Assembly: GCA_022606425.2 (NCBI GenBank)
Contig: JAHDVF020000215.1
Location: 62,001 to 126,000 of the forward strand
Direction: 5' to 3'
Length of the DNA stretch: 64,000 bases
DNA from: Lepidostoma basale
Taxonomy: Eukaryota > Arthropoda > Insecta > Trichoptera > Lepidostomatidae
Made by a program: the position numbers and the translations under genes. Positions 30,515 to 41,815 of this stretch are shown one piece after another (position 1 is the first letter of the stretch; each line of letters starts with the position of its first letter). The notes below the pieces were generated by a model that was given only the letters and a program-made list of their open reading frames with translations, searched no databases and had not been told where the DNA came from.

Positions 30515-30775
30515 ACACTGTGGAATTCCATAATGGCGAATTTTTATGAATTAAAACACTGTTTTTTTTCACTTTTGAGTTTATTTTTCTCGACATGTTT
30601 CCGATAGTTTACATCGATATATTTAATATCGATATATTTAATTTTAGTTTATAAACGATAGTTTATATCGTTCTCCTGATGATGAAGGTGTAAACCCTCG
30701 AAACATGTCAAGAAAAATAATCTCACAAGTGGAAAAAACAGTGTTTTAATTCATAAAATGTGTAAACATTTTTTT
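30515..30775. mobile_element. PLE-C fold-back
   Basis: 'gaattaaaacactgtttttt' (30549) is inverted at 30733 ('aaaacagtgttttaattcat'). Each arm has a 'gacatgttt'/'aaacatgtc' block. Only the right arm keeps a full hammerhead. Confidence 0.8.
30671..30714 (+). ncRNA. Hammerhead ribozyme candidate, PLE-C
   Basis: CUGAUGA at 30676-30682, stem II around GUAA loop (GGU/ACC plus outer pairs), GAAAC, AU loop, GUC ending at 30709. Stem I UUCUC against AAGAA has one mismatch, which in the copy at 50512-50554 is a full match (GAGAA). Confidence 0.72.
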
Positions 30776-31555
30776 TTATAAATTTAGCTAATTCCAGGTA
30801 ATAATTTCCTGTATTCTGGGGTTTACCCTTTATCCCTTTGTTTTCGACAATGTATTGGGCCATGTCAATAACCTTAATTATGGTATTCAGCTTTTTTAAC
30901 TCGTGTGTATAAATAGCAACGCGTTTGATTATCGCTACCTTTGATAATGCCTTCGACAGACCAAACTCGTCATTTACATTAAATATAATTAAACTTATAG
31001 GAAACGTATGTTTTCATTCGTATTAATTAATAAATTTGTTTGAAATGGGAAATGCAATTTTATCATAAATCGTCGATTAATCATAGATCGAAAACTTACA
31101 CATAAGAACTGTATAAGACCATGTCTCTTAACTGGAATGACCCGTTCTAAGGAGAGAATTGAAATGACTAATAATATGACATCAATCCTTAACACACAAA
31201 TATTTTATTTAGTGATTCATAATCTCTATCAAACTGTCATTTCGTAAAGTATAAAATGAATACATTTTAAATAAATATGTTATTCGATCTATTAGGGAGT
31301 CAGTTAAGGGTCAAATGTTAACAGCTTTTTCAATGAATCATTGCAACTTAAGTTACCGATGTCAAATCGTATAAGAAAACGTGCTATTATGATGCACCTA
31401 CGTACAAATAAATACCCATCAAAACAAACAAAATACAGTTATTTATATAGTATATGTATATACGAGTATTATTAATAATAACGATATTAAGTGATAAATT
31501 ATTACGGATATAATATAAGAGTCCAGGCCTTATCACCCTGCAAAGTAAAATAACA
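30776..31555. other. Mostly unassigned; PLE scrap at 30945-31030
   Basis: 'aacttataggaaacgtatgtt' with 'ttcattcgtattaatt' is a half-arm of the GTTTCTTGAACAATG family. The rest is AT-rich and unrecognised. Confidence 0.4.
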
Positions 31556-31556
31556 T

Positions 31557-31795
31557 GACGACCTTCGTGGCAGAGTGGTAAAAGCTCTGACTTCCATACT
31601 GAAGGTCCCGGGTTCGATTCCCGGCGATGGCAGTGTGATTGTCACACTGTCTTTGGTCTGGTGTAGAATTCACGTGACAATAAAATGGCGATAGATTGGG
31701 TACCTATCACATGTCACGAGAATCAATATAATAGCTAAAAAAATAAATTGTATACAGTAATAGGGTTCAAACGACCTGTTGTACACATAAAAAAT
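31557..31795 (+). mobile_element. SINE-1 (B tail), near complete
   Basis: A box TGGCAGAGTGG at 31569-31579, B box GGTTCGATTCC at about 31611, body to 'gagaatcaatataatagct', tail B 'cagtaatagggttcaaacga' to about 31790. The head loop reads 'tctgacttccatact', unlike the A-tail copies. Confidence 0.9.
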
Positions 31796-31854
31796 AAAAA
31801 AAACATATGATTACGAACACCAACACAATCGCCTCCTAACTTGGACTTTTCAAT

Positions 31855-32245
31855 GATTAACAAACAAACAAACAAACCATCAAGCTTTTCCCCCGCAGGG
31901 GTAGGCAGAGAGAATGGACTGCCACACAACTCTATCCTGACACACTTCTCTAGTTCCTCCACATTCATAAAACAAGTCATACACGTCGATTCTTCCGACT
32001 TCTAACATGACCAACCTTTTAAATTTGATTAATTTGGTCATGCCATGTTTTATACCTCGACTGCGTACTCCATTTACATTATTAACGTATACTTTCTTAA
32101 CCATTCTTACTCCATCCATGCGCTCCATATGTCCGAACCAAAGCAGCGATCCTTTCATAATTTCTTTCATAATACCTTCTTCCGCTCTACATTCATTTCT
32201 CATATCACCATTTGAGATTCTGTCGTATATCGTTCTACCACATCA
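31855..32245 (-). mobile_element. LINE-T variant with (GTTT)n tail
   Basis: Frame 31880-32203: MRNECRAEEGIMKEIMKGSL, WFGHMERMDGVRMVKKVYV. It lacks the RGRPRKTW block, replaced by SRGIKHGMTKLIKF after a frameshift. The minus-strand tail is GTTTGTTTGTTTGTT (31858-31876), not TTAG. Confidence 0.85.
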
Positions 32246-32612
32246 TACCGTATCATATCATACCGAGATGTAGCACCGAGAAGAAGAAGAATATAGTGTT
32301 CTACAATATTGGTCTGGCAACAATCAATAAATTTGATGGTATATATTAAATCACAAATCTTCTATACTTACTCTTATGCTATACGTATTTTAACACACGA
32401 TTTCGTGAGCTCAATAATTGATCGTTGTAATAGACTAACTGCGTTATGAAATAATTTCTTCAAAGGTTCCGATACCGTGACATTCACGACTGCACTATTT
32501 CTTAATTTACTTGCATCTTTATAACTGTCTCTACAGTTTTCTGACTGCACAGCAAATCATATAAATTGTAAGCATTCAATTTTACAATCTCATGGACAAA
32601 ACCTTCGATTGA
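32246..32612. other. No recognisable feature
   Basis: Contains a short repeat of 'tcataccg' units around 32245-32268; otherwise AT-rich and unassigned. Confidence 0.35.
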
Positions 32613-32865
32613 CGACCTTCGTGGCCGAGTGGTAAGTGCATTGACTGCCACCCCGAATGTTCCGGGTTCGATTCCTGGCGAGGGCAGTGTGATTGTCGCA
32701 CTGTCTTTGCTCTGGTATAGAATTCACGTGTCAATAAAATGGCGATAGATTAACAATCTATCACATGTCATGAGAATCACAATGATAGCTATAAAATACC
32801 CTTTACAACGATTTGGCTCATGCTGTCATGATTTAAAGAGCGATTAAAAAAATATATAAAAATAA
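32613..32865 (+). mobile_element. SINE-1 (A tail)
   Basis: TGGCCGAGTGG at 32622 and GGTTCGATTCC at about 32665, body, tail A ending in 'gcgattaaaaaaatatat'. Confidence 0.9.
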
Positions 32866-32879
32866 AATAACATTAAGTT

Positions 32880-33358
32880 TAAATTTATTTTGTATACAAC
32901 AGATCGTTTGAAGCTATTTACTTTTTACAATTTGTTTTTGCTATTATATTGATTCTCATGACATGTGATAAGTAACTAATCTATGACCATTTTATTTTCT
33001 CGTGAATTCTACACCAGACCAAAGAAAGTCGATTCTCTTGGCGGAGCGGTAAGAGCTCTTTCCCTACCGAAGGTCCCGGGTTCGATTCCGGTGAGGGCAG
33101 TGTAATTGTCACACTCTTTGGTCTGGTGTAGAATTCACGTGACAATAAAATGGCGATAGATTGGCTACCTATCACATGTCATGAGAATCAATATAACAGC
33201 TAAAATAAATGTTATATAGTAATTGGGTTCAAACGACCTGTTGTAGACGCGGAAAAAAAGAAGAAAGTGTAAGAGTCACACTGCCATCGCCGGGATTTTA
33301 CCCCGGGACCTTCGGTGCGGCAGTTAAAGCTCTTGGTTCTCTGCCACGAAGGTCGTCA
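32880..33358. mobile_element. Cluster of three SINE-1 pieces
   Basis: 32888-33027 is a headless B-tail SINE-1 on the minus strand. 33028-33262 is a full B-tail copy on the plus strand (GGTTCGATTCC with the following C lost). 33264-33358 is a head-only minus copy. The alternating orientation makes the region palindromic. Confidence 0.85.
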
Positions 33359-33359
33359 T

Positions 33360-33530
33360 TTTATATTGTCCTTCGGGGAGACGGACATTATAATTTTACG
33401 ATGTATGTATGGACATTATAATAAGATGATGTATGTATGGACATTATAATATGACGATGTATGCATGGACATTATAATATGACGATGTATGTATGGACAT
33501 TATAATATGACGATGTATGTATGGACATTA
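33360..33530. repeat. 28-bp minisatellite, left block
   Basis: About five units of a 28-mer containing GACATTATAATATGACGATG. It begins directly after a LINE-T terminus fragment, 'tccttcggggagacgg' (33370-33385). Confidence 0.92.
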
Positions 33531-35510
33531 GGGTGTCCCTTATTTTTCAAAGTTTTAATTTTACAATGCATAGGTTATTGTTTTATTCATTTGGGCCTAA
33601 AACATTCGGAAACATTTTTTTCCTTATTCGGAACAGTGTAACCCGTGCCGACTTACGCGCAAAGATGTCCCATACAAATTGCGTCACAGGAGCGGCGCGT
33701 TGTCGTTGTTATTATAATTTAGTCTCGGTTTGTCGGGTAATAGCACGGATTGTTTTATATTTCGAAGATGTCAGTGGAACTAAGAAGCAATTAAAAAAGT
33801 ATTTTCTTGGTTGATGAAGTAAATCACAAAATAACAGGTGTAAGCTACCATCTAATCGTCAAATTCTCGCAGTTCTATTTTTCAACATACGTGAAGTTAA
33901 TTTGACTGTTAATGAAAGCGCATATCTTGTCATTCTGGAGTGCAATATATTATTAAAAAAGGCTAAAATACCTACTAGAGCTGTTTCTAATTATATTAAG
34001 AAATTAGTGGATCTTTATCAGGTCTGACGAGAACTGCAAAAAATAGCAAGAAGATTCAGAACTTACATAGGCGCCGCGAAGAGAACTTTCAACTTGAAAT
34101 AGATAATTTATTCGATATGGCACACGCCAATGCTCTTGAATGTACTGCGATACGACAGTATCTTATACAGAATGCTTAAACGGAGCTTGTGTGCAAAAAC
34201 TAGAAAGAGATTTGTTACTCTTTGCTTGCCGCCATCATATATACGAACTGATGCTCAAAAGTGCATTTGAATCGCAAAATCGATTGTACAAGATGATTAT
34301 AGCGAACTCATTGAGCTTGCTATTGTTTTTCTGGGTGAAGGCAATGAAAATAAAATAAAAATCATACCTGCTGGCCCAACGCATCAAGCACGATGGATGG
34401 CAAGAGCTATTTACTCCTTAAAAATACGTTTACTGCAGTCCCAGTTTAAAATATGCGCTAAGGACAAATAAGCTTTACGAGATGTTTGTTTATTTATTGT
34501 GGCAATTTATGTGAAGCTCTGGCTTGAATGTAGTTTGGTGATAAAAGCTCCGAATCAAGATTTTTGTTTTTTAAGGACCTTATAAGATTACGAAGAAGTT
34601 GACAATTTTATTTCCAAAGCGGCTTTAAACAAGTTCAGTCAACATTTGTGGTACTTGTCAGAGGAAATAGCTATCTTTTTAATTTTTTGATGACAACGTT
34701 GATGAGCAGACCGAAGGAAACATTTTAGAAAACTTACAAAAAGAAAGTTTTGGTGATTCGGGAAAGAGATATGTTCCATCGAAGGAACAGATGTCTGGCT
34801 CTCTATATGGTACGTAAGTAGTGTTTAATCTAGTATTTAATTTAGAACTTATTTGTTTTATTTACAGGTACTAAAAGTATTTGTTATCTTGTTTATTGGA
34901 AATATTTGAGTGATTTGGTTTCTGTCAAGAGTAAATATTTATTTTCATGACTGAAACTAGATAGTAGTTTCCTTCAAGAAATTGTATCTTCATAGAAAGA
35001 CAGCGCGGCGTTTGTGGAAGCTAAAAAGAAGGTCACTAGCTTAAAAGCAGTTAATGACACAGCTGAAAGAGCTGTTAATCTAATGACAGACTTTCATGGT
35101 TTGACTACCGCAGATGAAGAACATAAGCAGTTCACATTATGTTGTGTGCAAGAACATAGAAAAATTTACCCAGACTGTAAAAAAAGAGACTTCGAAGAGG
35201 AAATATCCAAGTAAATAAATATAAATTTGGATCTTTTTTGATAATTACAAGAAAAGTATTACATAAATATATGTTTTCCTCAATATTTATATAACATAAT
35301 GGTTTTAAGTGATCATCTACAACTTCATTTAAGAGACACCGAAAGCAGGTATTTTCTAAAACTTTGAGGCCAAGTCGGCACGGGTTAGAATTAACGTAGG
35401 AAGTTGAAATTATGTATTTGGGTAACTAGTAGGCTATTAAACACAATTAGGGGGTATGCGTTTCAATAATCCAAAAAAAAAATTTTTTTGCCCATATAAG
35501 GGACACCCTA
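33529..35510 (+). mobile_element. Decayed DNA transposon inserted in the minisatellite
   Basis: Termini GGGTGTCCCTTAT (33531-33543) and ATAAGGGACACCC (35496-35508) are perfect 13-bp inverted repeats flanked by TA on both sides. A 16-bp subterminal inverted repeat (TAACCCGTGCCGACTT at 33639-33654, inverse at 35372-35387) supports the boundaries. The interior holds broken transposase-like exons. Confidence 0.88.
34048..35214 (+). pseudogene. Transposase-like coding remnants
   Basis: Frame 34048-34179 encodes a basic run then FQLEIDNLFDMAHANALE. Frame ending 34471 includes PAGPTHQARWMARAIYSLKI. After several frameshifts KFSQHLWYLSEEI (about 34632-34670) follows. The last piece, 35014-35214, holds VNDTAERAVNLMTDF and HRKIYPDCKKRDFEEEI before a TAA. 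A 'ggtacgtaag' at 34808 and 'tcttcatag' at 34990 could be splice donor and acceptor. The order and motifs resemble a metazoan DNA-transposase family that I cannot name with confidence. At least four frame breaks make it non-functional. Confidence 0.6.
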
Positions 35511-36167
35511 ATGGACATTATAATAAGACATTATAATTTGACGATGTATGTATTGACATTATAATATGACAATGTATGTATGGACATTATAATAATTATG
35601 ACGATGTTTGTATGGACATTATAATAGGACGATGTATGCATGGACATTATAATATGACGATGTATGTATGGACATTATAATATGACGATGTATGTATAGA
35701 CATTATAATATGACGATGTATGTATGGACATTACAATAAGACGATGTTTGTATGGACATTATAATAAGACATTATAATTTGACGATGTATGTATTGACAT
35801 TATAATATGACAATGTATGTATGGACATTATAATAATTATGACGATGTTTGTATGGACATTATAATAGGACGATGTATGCATGGACATTATAATATGACG
35901 ATGTATATATGGACATTATAATATGACGATGTATGTATGGACATTATAATATGACGATGTATGTATGGACATTACAATAAGACGATGTTTGTATGGACAT
36001 TATAATAAGACATTATAATTTGACGATGTATCTATTGACATTATAATATGACGATGTATGTATGGACATTATAATATGACGATGTTTGTATGGACATTAT
36101 AATAGGACGATGTATGTATGGACATTATAATATGACGATATATGTATGAAAATTATGATATGACGAT
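35511..36167. repeat. 28-bp minisatellite, right block with 241-bp higher-order unit
   Basis: The variant pattern 'taataagacattataatttg' recurs at about 35521, 35762 and 36003, giving a 241-bp period made of roughly eight to nine 28-mers. The first two higher-order units are almost identical. Confidence 0.92.
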
Positions 36168-36202
36168 AAATAATGTCCTTCGGGTTAGTTAGTTAGTTTT
36201 TT
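36168..36202 (+). mobile_element. LINE-T 3' terminus and TTAG tail
   Basis: 'tgtccttcgggttagttagttag' mirrors the 'ccttcggggagacgg' stub on the other side of the array. The minisatellite therefore appears to have grown within a LINE-T 3' end. Confidence 0.6.
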
Positions 36203-36875
36203 TTATTTTAATGTACTAGGTTTCTTTCGACAGTGCACATGGAAATGACAAAATATTTGGGACTGGGACACAGGAAAAACGTAGAAGATAAACACGTGAA
36301 GAAACTAATAACAATGTTATTAGCAAATACAAACAAATTTTGTAGAACAACAGTGTTTTAAATTAAACGGTTAAAATAGTATTTTTTGTAGAAAGTTAAT
36401 GTAATCATATGGTCTTCATCTCAGTGTTAGCATGTAAGCTTTTAATAAATAAAATAATGAAATATTTTATAAATAAGAAATATTCATAATCAATTATTCA
36501 TCTTCGGTAACCCTATTACAACGTGGGCAGTAAATGGCTCCATAATACATATTATTATGGGGCAACATGTAATTACCTCGTGTACTTAGAATACAAAGGG
36601 CAAGGTATACAGTATTATGGTGAAATTATAACTCACCCTCGGGATGCGATTGCTTAATATGGACGGTAACTGATATCCAGATTGGCTAGCTTATAATCGC
36701 AAATATTATACTGCGTTGGCGAATTATTAACAATGTTATTATTGTTATAATTGCATACTTACTTCCTATATCCACACAACTCTTGAAGAGTTTTCGCCTC
36801 CATGACGATTTTCATATCATAAGTTTTCGTATAACAACTGAGGAAATCTGAGGAAATTGATCCTAAGGAAAATTT
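36203..36875. other. No recognisable feature
   Basis: AT-rich; nothing recognised. Confidence 0.4.
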
Positions 36876-36876
36876 T

Positions 36877-36950
36877 TGACCCACGCTGGAGGATGGTACT
36901 TATAGAATCAAAAGAAATTTGAACTATAAGAACTGATTGATCTGGAAACA
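36877..36950 (+). mobile_element. LINE fragment (DPRW region)
   Basis: 'gacccacgctggaggatgg' and following bases match, inverted, the LINE piece at 10735-10815. Confidence 0.5.
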
Positions 36951-36954
36951 TTTT

Positions 36955-37300
36955 CTTCAATATTCGCCTTCACTTTGTGTTGTGGATTCATATTTGAATA
37001 AATATAATTATACTTTGTATTACAACACTTTTTATTTTCACTGAACTCAGACATGTTTCGGTTACAAGTATTCTTTATCAATGTATACAATTTTAACATT
37101 AGTTAAAATGAGTTCAGTGAAAATAAAAAAAGTGTTGTAATACAAAGTTATATTTATTTTATTCTTTCTTGAAGAATGATGTAAAACTCCATATTAAATA
37201 ATTAATACCAATGAAAACGTAAGTTTTCTAGAAGATTTATTATATTTTATGGGAATGACATGTTTCGCCCTTCTAAGGCATTATCAAATATATTTATTCA
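36955..37300. mobile_element. PLE-F fold-back followed by a GTTTCTTGAACAATG half-copy
   Basis: Arms at 36999-37048 and 37108-37158 are inverted (actttgtattacaacacttt and aaagtgttgtaatacaaag). The minus-strand centre TTGATAAAG...AACCGAAACAUGUC is a decayed hammerhead. 37160-37300 is the second family. Confidence 0.7.
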
Positions 37301-37460
37301 AAATGGAAACATTTTGTTCATAACACTTTCATTTGCAATGCATTCACTTCTTACATTTTCATTCGACACTCTTATCATACACAAATTTTCCACACATTCG
37401 TCTAAGAGAACTTACATCCTTTTTTACCAGTTTCACGCTTTGCTTCCATACATAAGGTCT
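37301..37460 (-). mobile_element. LINE-T internal fragment
   Basis: Minus-strand reading of the KDESR..., SLRRMC and SECGANESVMNK regions, heavily mutated. Confidence 0.6.
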
Positions 37461-37900
37461 TCTTGTACATTATTAACACTGTAATAAATAAGAAGTTTGA
37501 TCCACTTTGTTGTCAATTATAAACTTTCTCATCAATTTTTTTTAAATTATTCTAAGAATTTTAATGCCATAAACAACTATAGATCATGCGCGGTGTACCT
37601 TTGGTTCTAGATTCTCTTGGGGTAATAATGTTTTAATAAACCGTAGACAGAACATCTCCCGTTCTTCATTAACTGTAAATAATATTTAAAAAGCAATTAT
37701 TCCATCACGGCTGCCTTATTTATTGGATGGTTTCATAACTCGCTTGGAGCACTTTCTCTGTAGCATCTGTACCCGATACTACACGCCGTGTGCTTAGATC
37801 AGTGGTTCAGAACCAGCTACCATTTGAGGACTTAAGTGCCTTCCGATTAGTACATTCAGGTTTTTAAAAAATATTTTAACTAAACTAACAATTGAACAAC
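37461..37900. other. No recognisable feature
   Basis: No ORF with a domain. 'agtggttcagaaccag' at 37801 is a weak hAT-end resemblance only. Confidence 0.35.
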
Positions 37901-37904
37901 AGAA

Positions 37905-38195
37905 TCGAAAATGTCCAAGAATATACATACCTGGGACACAATATTCGATTGGACCGACAAAACCAAACCGCAAGGAGCGGCGCCAAGGAGCTTCAAACTT
38001 CGCGAATCGCGCTTTTTGCATCGCGGGACCAGCGGCGTGGAACAGGCTGCCCTACAATATCCGCAATCAAGACGATGAAGGAGTGTTCAGAAGCTCTTTT
38101 AAAACTTTTCATTTAAGGGAAGCTTTCCGGATGACGAGTGCCCTTGAAGTGAATCTCTCAAAAAATTGAGTTATACAAATCATCATCATCATCAC
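37905..38195 (+). mobile_element. LINE-P 3' end with CAT-rich tail
   Basis: Contains, across frames, RSFKLRESRF, TSGVEQAALQYPQ and the RSVQKLF equivalents of the minus-strand copy at 62435-62720. It ends 'aatcatcatcatcatcacc' (38180-38199). Frame-shifted. Confidence 0.75.
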
Positions 38196-38490
38196 CATTG
38201 CGTCAATTTTTCCGGTTCCTCACGAGGCCGACATTTAATTTTTCATTTGTATTTTTTCTTATTTTATTTTTGCATAAAATGTATTACTAAAAAACGAGGA
38301 AAACGAGGCACATTCAAATCAATTAAGTAGTAAATGTCAGCCACGTGGGGAGTCTAATAAATCGATGAGCGTACATGACACAATATATGGATGTTAACAA
38401 GTGAGAAAGTATGTCTGAAATGAACAGTGTGACGATCCATTATTTCTGCCTACCCCTTCTGGGAGATGTTGTGATGGTTTGTTAGTTAGT
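38196..38490. mobile_element. Head-to-head LINE-T fragments
   Basis: 38197-38265 is a minus-strand piece and 38290-38490 a plus-strand piece ending in 'gatggtttgttagttagt'. They share the RKTW...NVGHV region in inverted order, as at 21965-22715. Confidence 0.7.
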
Positions 38491-38925
38491 AATTTATAAA
38501 TGAAAATTTTGCTGATTAATGTTAATCAATGCCAGTGAACATTAAAAGGTGTCCTACCGCTGAGTTGGCAACTAAGACTACTATTATTACGTTAGACAGA
38601 TGATGAATGAAAACATCTTGGTAGTCTATGAAGGTATAGCTTTGTCTATTTACATGGAGCAAGAAGTGAGCACAGCGAAAAACTAAAAACATGTTAAAAT
38701 TTTCGTATATTTTAACTTAAAAATTTGAATTGATGATGTTAATTTTAATTTAACGTCATTAAGAAGAAAAAAATGTATAGAGTGCATAAAGGATTTGATA
38801 TTTAGATATTTAAAATTTAAAAAATAATGTTCTTATTTTTTTTCTATATAATGTAGACCCTTTGGCCTGTTCCTTTGTTTCTCGAGGGGGATTGTAAATT
38901 ACTTTTTATTTCTATATAAATGAAT
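38491..38925. other. No recognisable feature
   Basis: AT-rich, unassigned. Confidence 0.4.
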
Positions 38926-38929
38926 TCTG

Positions 38930-39056
38930 TGGAATTCCATGACACTGTGGATCATAATGACGAATTTTTATGGTTTAATTTTTTTTTTCCACTTTCGAGT
39001 TTATTTTTCTCGACGTGTTTCGAAGGCTTACACCTTCACCATCAAACGATTTAATA
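38930..39056 (-). mobile_element. PLE-C half-copy, degenerate hammerhead
   Basis: Minus strand: UUGAUGG core remnant, GAAGG/CCUUC stem II with UGUAAG loop, GAAAC, GUC, GAGAA. The core has lost C3 and A9. Confidence 0.65.
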
Positions 39057-39442
39057 TGCGGAGAGAATCAACTGCCACACCACTCGATCCCGACACACCT
39101 CTCTAATTCCTCCACATTCATACAGCGAGTCAGACATGCACGTCGATTTGCCAAAGCCAATTTTTCTTCGGTCTACCACGATACTCCGTACTCCATTCAC
39201 ACCGTTAACGTACACTTTCTTAACCATTCTTTCTTCATCCATGCATTCCATAAGTCCAAACGTTTTTTCATAGTATAATACTTTTATTCGTTCTACATTC
39301 TTTCCTAAAATCAGCATTTGAAATTCAGTCGTACATCGTTTTACAACACATACGTCTAAGGAATCTAATTTCTACCGCATTTATTCTGCTCTCATCCTTC
39401 TTCGGTCAGCTTCGTGTTTCACTTCCATACAACAGACCTTCG
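39057..39442 (-). mobile_element. LINE-T variant fragment
   Basis: Minus frame 39051-39317: LMECMDEERMVKKVYVNGVN, then GGIREVCRDRVVWQLILSAY. Belongs with the variant at 31855. No tail because PLE-C abuts its 3' end. Confidence 0.8.
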
Positions 39443-39446
39443 GCGT

Positions 39447-39690
39447 CCTTCGTAGCAGAGTAGTTAGAGCTCCGACGGCATACCGAAGGTTCCGGGTTCG
39501 ATTCCCGGTGATTGCAGTGTGATTGTCACACTGTCTTTGGTCTGGTGTAGAATTCTTGTGACAATAAAATGGCGATAGATTAGCTACCTATGACACGTCA
39601 CGAGAATCAGTATATCAGCTAAAAACATGTAAAAATTGTATACAGTAATTGGGTTCAAGGGACCTGTTGTATACAAAAAAAACAGGGTTA
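39447..39690 (+). mobile_element. SINE-1 (B tail)
   Basis: Head 'ccttcgtagcagagtagttag' (A box mutated), B box GGTTCGATTCC at about 39494, body, tail B to 'gggacctgttgtatac'. Confidence 0.88.
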
Positions 39691-40170
39691 GTGCTAAAAT
39701 TCCATTGTGAACGACCATTTTTGCTTTCTTCCTTATCAATAATGACCCTTTACCACTAATTTATCCACCATCATTCAGTCCTTTACCCCTCCCGTAATCA
39801 ATGCGGATAAAAAAAAATCCTCCCCGATAGCCCACTACGTACTGCGCCAAACAAAATGATCTCACGTAGGATGCTATCTCCTACCACTGCTTCTCTTATC
39901 TTCCCCTCGGGAACAAACTTTTTTTTATAAATACAATCCCAACCCTAACTGGTCTTCCATTCCTTGTCAATAATGTAAGACTTTATCATAAACCTTAAAT
40001 CCTCCCTCGCCCTATTTCGGAGGCACACTCTGGGCCATACATTTAGCCCCATCATAAAACAACTACCAAATCACATTCCAACAATGTTTTCTATAAGTTA
40101 AGAGGAATAGCCATTAGAGCTGAACCTCTGTAAGCCAGAAGATCCAAGTCCAAGTCCAAGTCCAACGTGT
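39691..40170. repeat. Dispersed repeat with (AAGTCC)n tail, copy 2
   Basis: 39930-40165 matches 6150-6320. The upstream 240 bp are unassigned. Tail: CCAAGTCCAAGTCCAAGTCC at 40143-40162. Confidence 0.65.
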
Positions 40171-40550
40171 CATTTATAATTTTTTGTTTCCAATAACAGT
40201 TTTAAACAGTTTACTAATGTGTATTATATAATAGTTTGTAACTTAATAATCAGGTTTAGTTTACATTTCCTGCTCCCTAATAGGTCTTAAACGTTAGACT
40301 AAAAGTCACCACAACTACCCTATATTTACGCCTAGTTTATGATCTTGTAACTAGAGCCGCCTGGAGATTAGTTCAGGAGTAATTCAAAACAATTCTACTA
40401 GTCCAGTTTTATTAATCGTCATTCTATTAAAAAAATTAACTCACGAAATAATTCGAAACAAAAGAATGAAAGTATTTGAATCGTCGATAGTTAAAACAAA
40501 ATACTTTCGCTTATCGATTTCAACGCAGGTGTAAACGCGCAACCTAAATT
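40171..40550. other. No recognisable feature
   Basis: AT-rich spacer before the TTAA element. Confidence 0.35.
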
Positions 40551-40552
40551 AA

Positions 40553-41561
40553 GGGGTTAGGGGCAGTCAGAGGTATGAAAAAACTAGTATTTTAAATAAA
40601 AAATTAACAGTTATTTAATTTATTTTATAAAAACAACAATATTAAATTATCATATTATGTTTTAACATGATTTGACCCAAATTTGAATAATATATGAAGT
40701 TATCGCCATATCTGTTGGACCCTATTCCATAATGCGGTGACCATTATAACTTCTTACAGATTATCTTAAATCATTCAAATAAATAAAAAATACTTTAATA
40801 GATAATTGAGTGCTTGATCGAAAGATTTTTTTCTTTTTAAAAACTATAATTTTTATAAACAATTAATTGTTGCATTTTTTCCTTGAACATCTGTAAGTAA
40901 ATTATCAGAGGCCGGTATTTTGTTTATTTTCAAAATAAATGAAAAACTTCGATCAAGCACTAGATTAACTATTGAAATAATAATAATATTTTTTATTTGA
41001 ATGATTATTCATAGATCAACCTGTAAAAGTAATAATGGTCACCGCAAAGCACCAATTATGGAACATGGTCCTATAAATATGTCGATAACTTCTTCACCTT
41101 CTTCTTCTTCTTCTTCTGATTGTAGATCTTGCAATCTGTTTATGCAGGATATCAACTTTCTTCCTGTGATGAAGACGACCAGCCTTCTCTCCATCTCTTT
41201 GGTGGTCGTCCTGGTGGTCGACGGCCCTCTGGAGTCTCGTGCATCACGATGTTAAGAATTCTTACGAGATCCATTCTCTCGTTGTGGTCCCTCCAGAATC
41301 GTCTTTTCTGCCTACTCCATCTCACTATATCTTCAATTTTGCAGATTAGTAGCTTGCCCGGAGTAAAAAGTCGACATCTCTCACAGAACAGGAACAGGAT
41401 AACTTCTTATACAATTTATATATTTTTTTAAAATTTGGCCAAATCAAGTTAAAATATAATATTATAGTTTAATAATGTTAGTTTTATAAAACATATTAAA
41501 TTACTGACAAAAACAGTATTGAAAATCCTTTTTTGTCATATCTCTGACTGGCCCTTACCCC
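40553..41561. mobile_element. TTAA-flanked fold-back element of about 1 kb
   Basis: Ends GGGGTTAGGGGCAGTCAGAG and CTCTGACTGGCCCTTACCCC, each bordered by TTAA (40549-40552 and 41562-41565). Long imperfect inversion continues inward, for example 'gaagttatcgccatatctgt' (40695) against 'tatgtcgataacttctt' (41079). The TTAA target and G-rich ends suggest a Kolobok or piggyBac derivative. The right arm is split by a LINE-G insertion. Confidence 0.82.
41097..41398 (-). mobile_element. LINE-G insertion in the TTAA element
   Basis: (GAA)n tail at 41099-41117, then the usual LINE-G 3' sequence, minus strand. It interrupts the right arm. Confidence 0.75.
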
Positions 41562-41596
41562 TTAACTAAAATATTTTTTATGTAAGAAACTAAAAC

Positions 41597-41815
41597 TAAC
41601 TAACTAACTTACCATCACGCTGTCTCCCCGATGGGTTAGGCAGAAATCAAGGATCGCCCAACTGTTCTTTCCTGACATACTTCTCTCTCTTCCTCAACAT
41701 TTATACTCGAACGCACGTCGATTTCTCCGACACCTCAATAATTGATTTTATTTGATCCTGCCACGAGTTTATCTGTCTTACTCTATTTCCGATTCCGTCC
41801 TTCTCCAGTGTTAAA
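41597..41815 (-). mobile_element. LINE-T 3' fragment
   Basis: TAAC tail at 41597-41612, family terminus to the RKTW region; frame decayed. Confidence 0.75.

Noticed and set aside
31557..31630. tRNA genes at SINE-1 and SINE-2 heads
   Set aside because: A and B boxes are intact, but acceptor stems do not pair and each head continues into a shared SINE body, so these are SINE promoters and not tRNA genes.
35511..36167. CRISPR-like array of 28-bp repeats
   Set aside because: There are no unique spacers: the units are contiguous and differ by point changes, and the context is eukaryotic. It is a minisatellite.
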